From the NCBI RefSeq assembly GCF_024159025.1, contig NZ_JAMYXC010000024.1, positions 1-60,004 of the forward strand: a DNA stretch of 60,004 bases, written 5' to 3'. Below are positions 18,567 to 27,424 of the stretch, piece by piece (the stretch's first letter is position 1; each line of letters opens with the position of its first letter). Source of the stretch: Limimaricola litoreus (lineage in GTDB: Bacteria; Pseudomonadota; Alphaproteobacteria; Rhodobacterales; Rhodobacteraceae). The notes beneath the pieces were generated by a model, which saw only the letters and a program-made list of their open reading frames with translations, searched no databases and had not been told where the DNA came from. Made by a program: the position numbers and the translations under genes.

Positions 18567-19841
18567 TCAGCCCTCGCCGAGTCCGGCCTCGATCTGCCGC
18601 GCCGTGGCGAGCAGCGCCTCGTCGGCACCGTGCCCCGCGATCAGCATGAGGCTCAAGAGCACGCCCTCGTGGCGATAGGGCAGGGCGATGCTGCAGCCGT
18701 CGGCGATATTGCCCAGCGTCGTGTTGCGCAGCGCCAGGAGGTTCAGCCGGTTGAAGGCCGCGTCATCCGACAGCTCCTCGGGCCTCGGCGGCAGGATCGC
18801 GACCGTCGGCAGCAGCAGGGCCTCGCCCTCGAGCGCGGCGGTGAACGCCGCGGCAAAGCGCTGTCGCGCGTTGAGTGTCTGGCGATAGGCCACGGCCGAG
18901 ACCTCGTCGGCGCGCTGCATCCGCGCATGGACGCGGGGGTCGAACTGATCGGCTTGTGCGTGAAACGCGGCCTCGTGATGCGCGCGGCATTCCACCGCCG
19001 TCAGGTGCCACGGTGGGATATCGCCCAGCTCTTCGAGGAGCGGCAGCGGCGTCTCCTCGACCGGCATGTCCTTGCGCAGCTGCGCGAGCCGCGCCTCGAA
19101 CCCGGCGGCGACTTCCGGGTCGAGCCCGTCGAAACCGAAGCCACGCGCCACGCGCAGGCGCAGTGGCGCCGGGGGGGCCTCGGGCGCGTCGCGTCCGGCC
19201 ATCGCGCGCCATGTCGCGGCACAGCTCGCCACGTCACGCGCGATCGGGCCGAGGCTGTCGAGACTGTCCGAAAGCGGCACCGTGCCGGTGCGCGGCACGC
19301 TGGACTGGCTCGGCTTGAAGCCGGTCAGCCCGCAGAAGGCCGCCGGGATGCGCAGCGAGCCGCCGGTGTCGCTGCCGATCGCCACATCGGCGAGGCCCGC
19401 CGCGACCGAGGCCGCGCCGCCCGAGGTCGAGCCGCCGGGGATGCGCCCCGGCCAGGCCGGGTTGTCTGCGGTGCCGTGGTGATCGTTGAGGCCGAGGCCG
19501 GAATAGGCCAGCTCGGACATCGCCGTATGCCCGACCATCACCGCGCCCTTGGCGCGCAGCCGTGCCACGGCGGGGGCATCGGACCGCGCCGCCGGACCGG
19601 TTTCGAGAAACCGCGTGCCGGCATGGGTCACCTCGCCCGCCACGTCGAAGAGCCCCTTGACCGAGACCAGCGCCCCGGCGAGCGGGCCGTCCAGCCGCGC
19701 GGCGCGCGCGGCATCCTCGCGCGCGGCCTCGTCGAAGACCTTTGTGTAGATGCCGCGCGGGCCGCCGTCCGGCCCGAGCCGCTCGAGCAACGCCTCGAGC
19801 CGGGCCGTGGCCTGCGGCCCGCTCCAGCTTTGCCCGCTCAT
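18567..19841 (-). CDS. Amidase-signature family hydrolase
   Basis: Protein of 424 residues. The Ser-cisSer-Lys triad is visible: Lys62 (LVSVKGLFD), cis-Ser138 in GGSTSGGAASVAAGL, and nucleophile Ser162 in GSDTGGSLRIPAAFCGLTG. Spacing between the two serines is 24, as in other amidases. The family cleaves carboxamides (allophanate, indole-acetamide, small amides, Glu-tRNA amidation), and the substrate cannot be named. Its neighbour, divergently transcribed, is an NCS1 permease for nitrogenous bases or related compounds, so uptake followed by amide hydrolysis for nitrogen is a reasonable inference. Translation is coupled by ATGA to a 42-residue ORF just upstream. Confidence 0.92.
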   Translation of the reverse strand: MSGQSWSGPQATARLEALLERLGPDGGPRGIYTKVFDEAAREDAARAARLDGPLAGALVSVKGLFDVAGEVTHAGTRFLETGPAARSDAPAVARLRAKGAVMVGHTAMSELAYSGLGLNDHHGTADNPAWPGRIPGGSTSGGAASVAAGLADVAIGSDTGGSLRIPAAFCGLTGFKPSQSSVPRTGTVPLSDSLDSLGPIARDVASCAATWRAMAGRDAPEAPPAPLRLRVARGFGFDGLDPEVAAGFEARLAQLRKDMPVEETPLPLLEELGDIPPWHLTAVECRAHHEAAFHAQADQFDPRVHARMQRADEVSAVAYRQTLNARQRFAAAFTAALEGEALLLPTVAILPPRPEELSDDAAFNRLNLLALRNTTLGNIADGCSIALPYRHEGVLLSLMLIAGHGADEALLATARQIEAGLGEG

Positions 19842-19966
19842 GCCGTCGCCCCCCGATCGGGGCTGCGGCGCGCGTGGAAGGGCAGCGGGTACAACGGGAA
19901 GAGGTTCGAAGCGGCCGGTGTGCCGATCCGGCGATCGGGCAGGCCCTTGGTCGTGTCGAATGGCAT
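19838..19966 (-). CDS. Small ORF (42 aa) coupled to amidase start
   Basis: The frame from ATG 19966 encodes 42 residues starting MPFDTTKGLPDRRIGTPAAS and ending RSPDRGATA. GAGGA lies 8 bases before the ATG, and the stop codon overlaps the amidase ATG as ATGA. It is Pro/Arg-rich with no signal peptide or membrane segment. It could be a leader that couples or regulates amidase translation, or a genuine small protein. I know no homologue. The ribosome-binding site and the overlap are the evidence; codon composition is not decisive in this G+C-rich genome. Confidence 0.5.
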   Translation of the reverse strand: MPFDTTKGLPDRRIGTPAASNLFPLYPLPFHARRSPDRGATA

Positions 19967-20233
19967 GTGATGCGTCCTCGGGGTTGACGGCGGCGGATGG
20001 GTCGGGTGTCGCGCGGATAATGGGCGAAGTTCCAGGCCGCCTCCACCATGAAAGAGATCTCGTCTCATGATCCTAGGCGGGCGGGCAGGGAGGGGGGCGA
20101 CGACATGCGCAGGGTGCGGCGGGCCGGCCCCCGGCCACGGTCGGGGGAGAGGGCTGCTGGCCGCTGGCACATGTGACGACATGCCGCTAGAAGGCGCCGG
20201 AATATCGGATCGACCTCAGGTAGAACGGACGAC

Positions 20234-21991
20234 ATGGCCACGACTTCAGCCGAGATGCGCCACACCATCTCGAAGATGGACGACGAACAGATCCCGGTGC
20301 CGCGCCACCGCCTGCACGGGCCGGGGCATTTCCTGGGGCTTTACGCCGCCGAACACGTGGCGGCGACGGAATTCGTGATCGGTGCGGCCTTCGTGGCACT
20401 CGGCGCCACGATCCATGACATCCTGATCGGCCTGCTGATCGGCAACATCCTCGCGGTGCTGAGCTTCTGGCTGATCACCGCGCCGATCGCGGTCAAGACC
20501 CGGCTCAGCCTCTACACCTATCTCGAACAGAACATGGGAGAGGTGTTTTCCCGGCTCTACAACGGGGCCAACGTGCTGATCTTTGTGGTCATCTCCGCCG
20601 CGATGATCACCGTCTCGGCCACCGCGCTGCGGGTGTTGTTCGGCATATCGCCGCAGGTCATGGCTTATCCGACCAGCCCGGCCTTCGTGCTGATCGCCGC
20701 CTCCGCCAGCGTGATCGCGGTGCTCGTGGCCTATTACGGCTTCAACGTGCTCAGCGAGTTCGCCTCGATCTGCGCGCCGTGGCTGATGGTGATGTTCACG
20801 GTGGGCGGCATGGTGCTGATCCCCTCGCTCAACGAGGCGCTGACCGGCCGGACCATGCTCACCGGCTTTCAGGACTTCGTCGATCTGGCGGGGGCGACCG
20901 TGTTCACCGGCACCAACGCGCAGGGCGATCCGGGCATCGGCATCTGGGAGGTCATCGGCTTTGCCTGGGCGGCCAATACCTTCGCGCATTTCGGGCTGAT
21001 CGACATGGCGCTGCTGCGCTATGCGCGCAAGACGCGCTACGGCCTCGCCACGGCGACGGGCATGATGTTCGGCCATTACGTCGCCTGGATCTCGGCGGCG
21101 CTGATGGGCGCGGCCACGGCGGCCGCCCTGCAGACCTCCATCGCCGTCGTCTCGCCCGGCGACGTCGCCTATCTGGCGCTGGGTGCCAGCGGCTTCGTCA
21201 TCGTCATCGTTGCAGGCTGGACCACCGCGAACTCCAACCTCTACCGCGCGGGCCTCGCCGCGCAGGCGGTGTTTCCCAACACCTCGCGCACCAAGGTGAC
21301 GCTGATCGTGGGCGCCGTGGTGGTGGTGGGCAGCTGCTTTCCGATCATCTACCGCAGCTTCCTGCCGCTTTTGACCTATGCGGGCCTGCTGCTGGTGCCG
21401 GTGGGCGGCATCGTCTTCGCCGAGCAGCACCTGTTCGAGCGGCTGGGGATGAAGACATATTGGCGCAAGCTGAGCGGCGCGCGGCAGAACGTCCCGGCCA
21501 TCGTCACATGGGCCGTGGCGCTGGTGTTCGGCTTCGGGCTGAACCTCGCCGACATCTTTCCCTTCTACTACCTCTTCGTGCCGACCTGGATCCTGTCGGT
21601 TTTGCTCTACACGGTCCTCGCCAAGCGGGCCGGGGCGGATGGTGAGTGGCCCGAGGCCGAGCGGAAGCTCGCCGCCTTCGACCGCGCCGTCGCCGAGCAT
21701 CACCGGGAGCTGGAGCAGCGCGAGGCCTGCGCGCCCCAGCGCGACATGGGCCTGCTCACGTGGATCATCCGCGCGACGTGGATCCTCGTCGGGCTCGTGG
21801 TGCCCGCGGTGCTGGGCTGGCGCGCCATGTTCGCGAGCCCCGATCACGCCAGCTACCTGGCGAACCGCGAGGTGTTCTACGATCTGACCATCTGGTGCAC
21901 CGCGGTCTATTTCGCCTTCGCCTGGTGGGATCTGAAACGCGCGAAGGCCCCTGCGCGGCAGGCCATGCCCGCCGAATGCCCCGCCGAATAG
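20234..21991 (+). CDS. NCS1-family permease (purine/cytosine/allantoin/hydantoin type)
   Basis: Protein of 585 residues with about 12 hydrophobic segments from residue 45 on. Typical NCS1 features are IPVPRHRLHGPGHFLGLYAAEH at the N-terminus, IGLLIGNILAVLSFW, YYGFNVLSEFASICAPWLMV, VIGFAWAANTFAHFGLIDMALLRYARK and WTTANSNLYRAGLAAQAVFP. NCS1 carriers import nucleobases, allantoin, hydantoins or vitamins with Na+ or H+. Residues 460-500 form a charged loop before the last two helices, longer than usual. It is divergent from the amidase, which may process the imported compound, and ends before a rho-independent terminator. Confidence 0.9.
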   Translation: MATTSAEMRHTISKMDDEQIPVPRHRLHGPGHFLGLYAAEHVAATEFVIGAAFVALGATIHDILIGLLIGNILAVLSFWLITAPIAVKTRLSLYTYLEQNMGEVFSRLYNGANVLIFVVISAAMITVSATALRVLFGISPQVMAYPTSPAFVLIAASASVIAVLVAYYGFNVLSEFASICAPWLMVMFTVGGMVLIPSLNEALTGRTMLTGFQDFVDLAGATVFTGTNAQGDPGIGIWEVIGFAWAANTFAHFGLIDMALLRYARKTRYGLATATGMMFGHYVAWISAALMGAATAAALQTSIAVVSPGDVAYLALGASGFVIVIVAGWTTANSNLYRAGLAAQAVFPNTSRTKVTLIVGAVVVVGSCFPIIYRSFLPLLTYAGLLLVPVGGIVFAEQHLFERLGMKTYWRKLSGARQNVPAIVTWAVALVFGFGLNLADIFPFYYLFVPTWILSVLLYTVLAKRAGADGEWPEAERKLAAFDRAVAEHHRELEQREACAPQRDMGLLTWIIRATWILVGLVVPAVLGWRAMFASPDHASYLANREVFYDLTIWCTAVYFAFAWWDLKRAKAPARQAMPAECPAE

Positions 21992-22043
21992 GGGCATTGC
22001 CGCCATATCAGCGAAGGGGCCCGTCGCGATCGGTTGGCCCGGA

Positions 22044-22072
22044 CACGCCGCAGAAATCCTGCGGCGTGTTTT
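22044..22072 (+). terminator. Rho-independent terminator of NCS1 permease
   Basis: CACGCCGCAG (22044-22053), loop of five, CTGCGGCGTG (22059-22068), then TTTT. It lies 52 bases after the permease stop and before the LacI-type gene. Confidence 0.9.
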
Positions 22073-22184
22073 CGTATGTGGCGTCCATCGCCGGATGAAC
22101 TGAACGAAACCGGCCAGATCCGCGGGTTTGCTCAAGGGACGGGCTTGGGCTAACCACGTTTGCGAAGCAGCGCGGGAGCCGCCT

Positions 22185-23213
22185 ATGTTACGTCCGACCG
22201 TGCATGATGTGGCGCATGTGGCCAATGTCAGCCTCTCGACCGTCGACCGCGTGCTCAACGGCCGCGACGGGGTGCGCGCGGCGACACGCGAGCGGGTCCG
22301 CGCCGCGATGCGCGAGCTGGGCTACGAGCGCGACATCATGGCCGCCAACCTGTCGCGCAAGCGGGTCTACAAGGTGCATTTCACGCTCCCCGAAGGGCCC
22401 AACAGCTTCATGCGCAACCTCGCCGAGGAGGTGCGCGCCCAAACGCGCCACGCCGCACGCGCGCGCATCGAAATCAGCGTCTCGACGGTGCCGCCCTTCG
22501 ACGGGCGCGCGCTTGCGGCCGATCTGCGCCGGGTGCGCGAGACGGCCCCGGACGGGGTGGTCGTGGTCGCCACCGATGACGCCGAGGTGCGGCAGGCGGT
22601 CTTTGATCTGCGGGCCGCGGGGATCGAGGTGATCACGCTGGTGTCGGATCTTCCGACCTCCGGGCGCGCCCATTTCGTCGGGATCGACAATGTCTCGGCC
22701 GGGCGGACGGCGGCGGGGCTCCTGGGCCGGTTCTGTCAGGATCGGCAGGGCCGGATCGCCATCGTCGCGGGCTCCATGCTGCTGCGCGATCATGTCGAGC
22801 GCAGGCTCGGCTTCGAGCAGGTCATGCATGCCGAGTTCGCGCATCTGCAGCTGATGCCGCCGCTCGAGGGGCGCGACGAGGCCGACCGGGTCGAGCAGCT
22901 GATGAGCGACGCGTTCGGGGCGCATGACGATATCGTCGGCATCTACAGCCTTGGCGGCGGCAACGGCGGCCTGCGGCGGGCGCTGGGCCGTATGGCCCCC
23001 ACGCCATGGCCCATGGTCGTGGCCCATGAGCTGACCGCGCAATCGCGCGCGGCGCTGCAGGATGGCGCTTTCGACGCGGTGCTGCATCAGGACATCGCAC
23101 GCGAGGTGCGCCACGCGCTCGACATTCTGCGCAAGCTGATCGACGCGGCCCCGGTCGATCCGGGCGCCGGGTTGATCCAGACCGAAATCTTCCTGCGCGA
23201 CAACCTGCCCTAG
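22185..23213 (+). CDS. LacI-family transcriptional regulator, probably of xylose genes
   Basis: Protein of 342 residues; the start at 22185 has GGGAG 6 bases upstream. Residues 5-27 (TVHDVAHVANVSLSTVDRVLNG) are the LacI helix-turn-helix and hinge start. Residues 60-340 are a periplasmic-binding-protein-like sugar-sensing domain with DGVVVVATDDAEVR, HFVGIDNVSAGRTAAGLLGRF, and IAIVAGSMLLRDHVERRLGFEQ. This resembles the sugar-binding subgroup used with ABC-transported pentoses. It is directly followed by xylA, 163 bases later, with a dyad in the gap, so control of xylose isomerase is the most direct reading (inference). Confidence 0.9.
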   Translation: MLRPTVHDVAHVANVSLSTVDRVLNGRDGVRAATRERVRAAMRELGYERDIMAANLSRKRVYKVHFTLPEGPNSFMRNLAEEVRAQTRHAARARIEISVSTVPPFDGRALAADLRRVRETAPDGVVVVATDDAEVRQAVFDLRAAGIEVITLVSDLPTSGRAHFVGIDNVSAGRTAAGLLGRFCQDRQGRIAIVAGSMLLRDHVERRLGFEQVMHAEFAHLQLMPPLEGRDEADRVEQLMSDAFGAHDDIVGIYSLGGGNGGLRRALGRMAPTPWPMVVAHELTAQSRAALQDGAFDAVLHQDIAREVRHALDILRKLIDAAPVDPGAGLIQTEIFLRDNLP

Positions 23214-23249
23214 CGCGGGAAAAGGCGATGGCTTGCGCATGAGGTTTTT

Positions 23250-23265
23250 TGATGTACGTTAGTCA
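23250..23265. promoter_or_regulatory. Imperfect dyad, candidate LacI-type operator before xylA
   Basis: The 16 bases TGATGTACGTTAGTCA are symmetric around a central ACGT with TGA/TCA ends (10 of 16 positions match their complement). They lie in a locally AT-rich stretch after TTTTTT, 111 bases before the xylA ATG and just after the LacI-type gene. This is a reasonable operator candidate, but not proof. Confidence 0.35.
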
Positions 23266-23375
23266 AGAATTCGCCGCGTTGGCGGAACGGGCCTGATGCA
23301 GGGCCTTTCGCCAGGGCGGGGCCATGCACCGGCCTGATCGCATGGCGCGGGGCGCAAGGGAGAGAGCGAGAGACC

Positions 23376-24677
23376 ATGACAGAGTTCTTCAAGGGGATCC
23401 CGGCGATCCGCCACGGCGGTCCCGGGGCCGACAGCGATTTCGCCTTCCGCCATTACGACCCCGAGGAGGTCGTGATGGGCAAGACCATGAAGGAGCATCT
23501 GCGCTTCTCGGTCGCCTATTGGCACAGCTTCGCCTGGGAGGGGGGCGATCCCTTCGGCGGGCAGACCTTCGACCGGCCCTGGTTCGGCGAGGGGATGGAG
23601 AAGGCGAAGCTGAAGGCCGACGTCGCCTTCGAGATGTTCGAGATCCTCGGCGCGCCGTATTTCTGTTTCCACGACGTGGATGCGCGGCCCGAGGGCGCGA
23701 GCTTCGCAGAGAACACCCGCAACCTGCGCGAGATCACCGACTACTTCCAGGGCAAGATGGAGGAGACGGGGACGAAGCTTCTATGGGGCACGGCGAACCT
23801 GTTCTCGCATCGGCGCTACATGTCGGGTGCCGCGACCAATCCCGACCCGGATGTCTATGCCTTTGCCGCGGCGACGGTGAAGTCCTGCATCGACGCCACG
23901 CATCAGCTCGGCGGCGAGAACTACGTGCTGTGGGGCGGGCGCGAGGGCTACGAGACGCTGCTCAACACCGACATGGGGCGCGAGCGTCAGCAGGCGGGCC
24001 GCTTCCTGACCCAAGCGGTCGAATACGCCCGCAAGATCGGCTTTGACGGCACCATCCTGATCGAGCCCAAGCCGCAGGAGCCGACCAAGCACCAGTACGA
24101 CTACGACGTCGCGACAGTCTACGGCTTCCTCAAGGACTTCGGGCTGGAAAAGGAGGTGAAGGTCAACATCGAGCAGGGCCACGCGATCCTCGCCGGCCAC
24201 AGCTTCGAGCACGAGCTGGCGCTGGCGCGCGAGCTGGGCATCTTCGGCTCGATCGACATGAACCGCAACGACTACCAGTCGGGTTGGGACACCGACCAGT
24301 TCCCCAACAACGTGCCCGAGATGACGCTGGCCTATTACGAGGTGCTGCGCGCGGGCGGCTTCACCACCGGCGGCACCAATTTCGACGCCAAGCTGCGGCG
24401 CCAGTCGCTCGACGCGGAGGACCTGATCCTCGCGCATGTCGGCGGCATGGACGCCTGTGCCGCGGGCTTCAAGGCGGCGGCGAAGATGCTGGAGGACGGC
24501 AAACTCGAGGCCGCGCGCGACGCGCGCTACGCGGGCTGGGAGACGGCGCAGGCCAAGACGATGCTCGCGGGCGGCTTCGAGGAGATCGCGACGCGGGTCG
24601 AGGGCGAGGGGATCAACCCCGAACCCCGTTCGGGGCGGCAGGAACGGCTCGAAAACCTCGTGAACCGCTACCTCTGA
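23376..24677 (+). CDS. xylA: Xylose isomerase
   Basis: Protein of 433 residues, converting D-xylose to D-xylulose. Active-site segments are clear: [25 protein letters not shown] with catalytic His99 and Asp102, [39 protein letters not shown] (metal ligand Glu), [20 protein letters not shown] and [19 protein letters not shown] (metal-site Asp residues). Length and motifs fit the class II (E. coli-like) group. AGGGAGAGA precedes the ATG. Xylulokinase and a xylose ABC transporter are not adjacent, so they must lie elsewhere. A short perfect stem overlaps the stop codon. Confidence 0.98.
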   Translation: MTEFFKGIPAIRHGGPGADSDFAFRHYDPEEVVMGKTMKEHLRFSVAYWHSFAWEGGDPFGGQTFDRPWFGEGMEKAKLKADVAFEMFEILGAPYFCFHDVDARPEGASFAENTRNLREITDYFQGKMEETGTKLLWGTANLFSHRRYMSGAATNPDPDVYAFAAATVKSCIDATHQLGGENYVLWGGREGYETLLNTDMGRERQQAGRFLTQAVEYARKIGFDGTILIEPKPQEPTKHQYDYDVATVYGFLKDFGLEKEVKVNIEQGHAILAGHSFEHELALARELGIFGSIDMNRNDYQSGWDTDQFPNNVPEMTLAYYEVLRAGGFTTGGTNFDAKLRRQSLDAEDLILAHVGGMDACAAGFKAAAKMLEDGKLEAARDARYAGWETAQAKTMLAGGFEEIATRVEGEGINPEPRSGRQERLENLVNRYL

Positions 24678-24696
24678 GCGAGCGCGGTCGCTCAGA
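24673..24696 (+). terminator. Hairpin overlapping xylA stop
   Basis: TCTGAGCGA (24673-24681) pairs with TCGCTCAGA (24688-24696), a 9-bp stem with a 6-base loop that includes the xylA TGA. No T-run is present; it may serve as an mRNA 3-prime end. Confidence 0.45.
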
Positions 24697-24780
24697 GAGG
24701 GGCGGCGCGTTCATCAAGAGAGGTAGCCGGAGAAGCGCCGCTTGCCCGGGATCGGATGTCTCGGGCAGGGCGCTGTCCTC

Positions 24781-25059
24781 TCAGAGCGCGGCGGTCGCCG
24801 GCTCGGAGACGGGGCGCTGCGACGGGATCGGCATTTCCGCAATGACGGTGGTGTTTTCGCCCAGCTCATCACGGGCATCGGCGACGATCCGCTCCGCCTC
24901 CTCGATCGTGTCCGCGGGCTTGCGCCAGAGGAACTTCGTTCCGTCCTTGCCGCGCCGCCGGGCGACGACGTCGTATTCCGTGGCGGCCTGTGGCCCGGAC
25001 CGGAGGCGAAGCCCGGTGTCGGTGCATTGCAGCGGAACGATCTCGATCGAGTGGGTCAT
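24781..25059 (-). CDS. Small protein of unknown function
   Basis: Protein of 92 residues starting MTHSIEIVPLQ. It has a compact alpha/beta look: IEIVPLQCTDTGLRLR, then YDVVARRRGKDGTKFLWRK, then an amphipathic helix TIEEAERIVADARDEL and a hydrophobic strand NTTVIAEMPI. There is no signal peptide, membrane segment or recognised motif. No strong ribosome-binding site precedes ATG 25059; the frame is open further upstream, but that part overlaps the tRNA promoter region. It is convergent with xylA. Confidence 0.6.
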   Translation of the reverse strand: MTHSIEIVPLQCTDTGLRLRSGPQAATEYDVVARRRGKDGTKFLWRKPADTIEEAERIVADARDELGENTTVIAEMPIPSQRPVSEPATAAL

Positions 25060-25269
25060 TGAATTGTCGCGTGTTGTTTCGGATGCCGCTCTCTTAGCGC
25101 AACAAGCCGCAACATGTAACCGCCCGGCTCCAGAAGACCGCCGACATTGTGTCCCGCGCCCTCCCGCGCGCAAATGCCGGGTTGAGTCGCCCCGCGAATT
25201 TGCGCATCTTCGCGCCGACTCGTCCGGGTCGGCGCCGATCATCGGTGCCCGCCCGGAACAGGTCGTCGC

Positions 25270-25346
25270 GGTCCCATAGCTCAACTGGATAGAGCAGCTG
25301 ACTTCTAATCAGCAGGTTGGGGGTTCGAGTCCTCCTGGGATCGCCA
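25270..25346 (+). tRNA. tRNA-Arg (anticodon TCT)
   Basis: A 77-base cloverleaf with encoded CCA. The acceptor stem is GGTCCCA/TGGGATC (one G:U), the D-arm is AGCTCAACTGGATAGAGC, the anticodon stem GCTGA/TCAGC closes loop CTTCTAA (anticodon TCT, reading AGA), and the T-arm loop is TTCGAGT. AGA is rare in this genome, so this is a minor arginine tRNA. Confidence 0.97.
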
Positions 25347-25444
25347 CTTTCTTCGAACCGCCCGGGCAAACCCGGAATGCCCCGCATCCTCAACAGCGAA
25401 GGATGCGAAGCGTTTTCTTCGCCGGAACAAAGCGCCAAACGGCG

Positions 25445-25660
25445 TCAGTCGGTCTTTTTCTCAAGCCGTGCCGCGCGCAGGGCGGCGATCTTGGCGTTGC
25501 GCGCCTCGGTCTCGGCGTCGAGGATGGCACGGGCGGCGCGGGTGGTGACATCGCCCTTGGTTTCGGCGACGGGTGCCGGCGCGGGCCGGGCAGGGGCGGC
25601 GCCATTCGCCTGGGTCATGCGGGCTTCGAGATTGGCGAAGGTCGATTCGAGGGCGTTCAT
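25445..25660 (-). CDS. Small helical protein of unknown function
   Basis: Protein of 71 residues from ATG 25660, with AAGGA 6 bases upstream. Layout: a short helix (MNALESTFANLEARMTQANG), a Pro/Ala-rich linker (APARPAPAPVAETKGD), then a basic/alanine-rich helix (TRAARAILDAETEARNAKIAALRAARLEK). There is no export signal. The shape suggests a small cytosolic adaptor or nucleic-acid-associated protein, but nothing specific can be claimed. Confidence 0.6.
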   Translation of the reverse strand: MNALESTFANLEARMTQANGAAPARPAPAPVAETKGDVTTRAARAILDAETEARNAKIAALRAARLEKKTD

Positions 25661-25892
25661 GATCTGTCCTTTATCGGGGCACCGTCGGGACATCGCGGCG
25701 GGGTCAGCGCGCCGCATGTGCCGTTGCAATGCAACCTATGTCGCCATCGTCGCCCGGCAAGGTGCCATGTTTTGCATTCCACCGCGCAAGAAGCGGCGCG
25801 GGCGTCGCGAAAGGGGCTGGGGCGGTGCGGCGGTGCGGTGTAGACCAAGCCCGGAGGATCGGCATCAAGACCAACCCATGAGGACAGAGCAG

Positions 25893-26630
25893 ATGATGAA
25901 ACGGGCAATCTCAACGGCGGGGCTTTCGGCGGCCATCGGCCTCGTGGCGGCGGCGGCCTCGGCGCAGGGGCTGGCGGGCGGCACGCTCGCGCTCGAAACC
26001 TCCGCCTTCTTCGAAGAGGGTGCGATCGGCCATACCAGCTATTCGGGCGGGCTGCAGTTCGACATCGGGCTTGGTTTCGGCGCGGCGGTCGACCTGGCCT
26101 CCTACGGCTTTTCGGGCTTCGGGGCCGACGGCAGCAATGCGACGCTGCACGCGCTTTACGATTTCGGTCCCTTCGTGATGGGCCTCGATGGCGCGGTAGT
26201 CGGGGCCTTCGTGGGGCGCGATGACTACGAGGAGGGCGATGCGGAGATTTATGGCATCGAAGCCGCCGCCTCGGTCTTCGGGCTTCGCGGCGAGGGCTAT
26301 CTGGCGCACCATGACGGCACGCGCGGCGGGGCCGCGGTGGCCGGTCTTTCGGCGCGCTACGAGATCACGCCCGCGATCTTCGCCATGGGCGAGATTGGCT
26401 TTGCCGATGCGGATGAGGAAGGCGCCCTGACCCGCGTGGCGCTGGGCGGCGGCTACCGGATCGACGGCGGCCCGCGGCTCTGGGGCGAGCTGGGCCGGAT
26501 CGAGGCCGAAGACGAGGCCTTCGGCGGTGACGAGACCTTTCTCGCCATCGGCGCCGAGATCGGCTTCGGTGCCCTGTCGGGCACCAGCTTCGGCACGCGC
26601 AGCCTGTTCGACGTGGTGCCGGGGCTCTAG
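25893..26630 (+). CDS. Outer-membrane porin-like beta-barrel protein
   Basis: Protein of 245 residues. GAGGA 8 bases upstream points to ATG 25893; 25878 and 25896 are alternatives. A signal peptide (MMKRAISTAGLSAAIGLVAAAASAQ) is followed by gly/aromatic amphipathic strands such as 'SYSGGLQFDIGLGFGAAVDLASYGF', 'ATLHALYDFGPFVMGLDGAV' and 'ALTRVALGGGYRIDGGPRLWGEL', strongly acidic, as Rhodobacterales porin-like proteins are. No named family can be fixed. Its TAG stop shares the palindrome CTAG with the stop of the convergent hydrolase gene. Confidence 0.7.
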   Translation: MMKRAISTAGLSAAIGLVAAAASAQGLAGGTLALETSAFFEEGAIGHTSYSGGLQFDIGLGFGAAVDLASYGFSGFGADGSNATLHALYDFGPFVMGLDGAVVGAFVGRDDYEEGDAEIYGIEAAASVFGLRGEGYLAHHDGTRGGAAVAGLSARYEITPAIFAMGEIGFADADEEGALTRVALGGGYRIDGGPRLWGELGRIEAEDEAFGGDETFLAIGAEIGFGALSGTSFGTRSLFDVVPGL

Positions 26631-27424
26631 GCCCCGCCCGATTGCCCGATGGCGCGCAATTGCCCCGACACGAGAGCGGCCCAGTCCTCGGGCCGCTCCA
26701 TCGGCGGCAGATGCCCGGCCCGGCGCAGGATCTCGAAGCGCGCGCCGGGGATCAGCTCCACCGTCTCGCGCATGAGATCGGTGGGCACCGAGCGGTCCTC
26801 GGCCCCCGCGATGCCCAGCACCGGCAGCCGCAGCCCCGAGACAGGGGTCCACAGATCGGTGCCCGAGACCGCGGCGCAGCCGCCAATATAGCCCTCCACC
26901 TCCGTGCCGCCCAGCATCCGCCGCGCCCGGCCCGCCGCGGAGCCATGGCGGGCATCGCGCCCGAGCCAGCGGTCGAGCACCGTCTCGACCTGTGCGGCGA
27001 GCCCCTCGCGCCGGATCGTGGCGATGCGGTCGTCCCAGATCTTGGGCGTGCCGATCTTGGCCGCGGTGTTCGACAGGATCAGCGCGCGCACGAGATCGAG
27101 CCGCTTGACCGCCAGCCCCTGCGCCACCATGCCGCCCAGCGACAGCCCCGCTACCACCGTCTCGCGCAGGCCGTGCGCCTCGATCACCGCCTCGGCGTCC
27201 GAAACCATCTGTCCCATGGAGTAGGGGGCCGGCGGTACGTCCGAGCCGCCATGGCCACGCAGGTCGTAGCGCAGCACGCGAATGTCGCCGGGCAGGAGCG
27301 GCAGCACCGCGTCCCACAGCGTCATGTCCATGCCGAGCCCATGCAGCAGCACCAGCGCGGGCGCGCCCTCGGGCCCCTCGATCCGGGTGGCCAGGCGGCA
27401 GCCGTCGCGCGCCTCGACGATCAC
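26627..27424 (-). CDS. Alpha/beta hydrolase, 3-oxoadipate enol-lactonase-like
   Basis: Protein of 265 residues from a GTG start at 27424 that overlaps the upstream stop as GTGA. The fold is clear: LVLLHGLGMDMTLWD (oxyanion HG), LRYDLRGHGGSD, nucleophile elbow GLSLGGMVAQGLA, the acid in LGIAGAEDRSVP, and catalytic His in RRAGHLPPMERPEDW. Overall it resembles PcaD-type enol-lactonases, but no protocatechuate-pathway genes are nearby, so the assignment stays at family level. It is the last gene of a four-gene overlapped operon with a second hydrolase, a threonine dehydratase and a haloacid dehalogenase. Confidence 0.87.
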   Translation of the reverse strand: MIVEARDGCRLATRIEGPEGAPALVLLHGLGMDMTLWDAVLPLLPGDIRVLRYDLRGHGGSDVPPAPYSMGQMVSDAEAVIEAHGLRETVVAGLSLGGMVAQGLAVKRLDLVRALILSNTAAKIGTPKIWDDRIATIRREGLAAQVETVLDRWLGRDARHGSAAGRARRMLGGTEVEGYIGGCAAVSGTDLWTPVSGLRLPVLGIAGAEDRSVPTDLMRETVELIPGARFEILRRAGHLPPMERPEDWAALVSGQLRAIGQSGGA

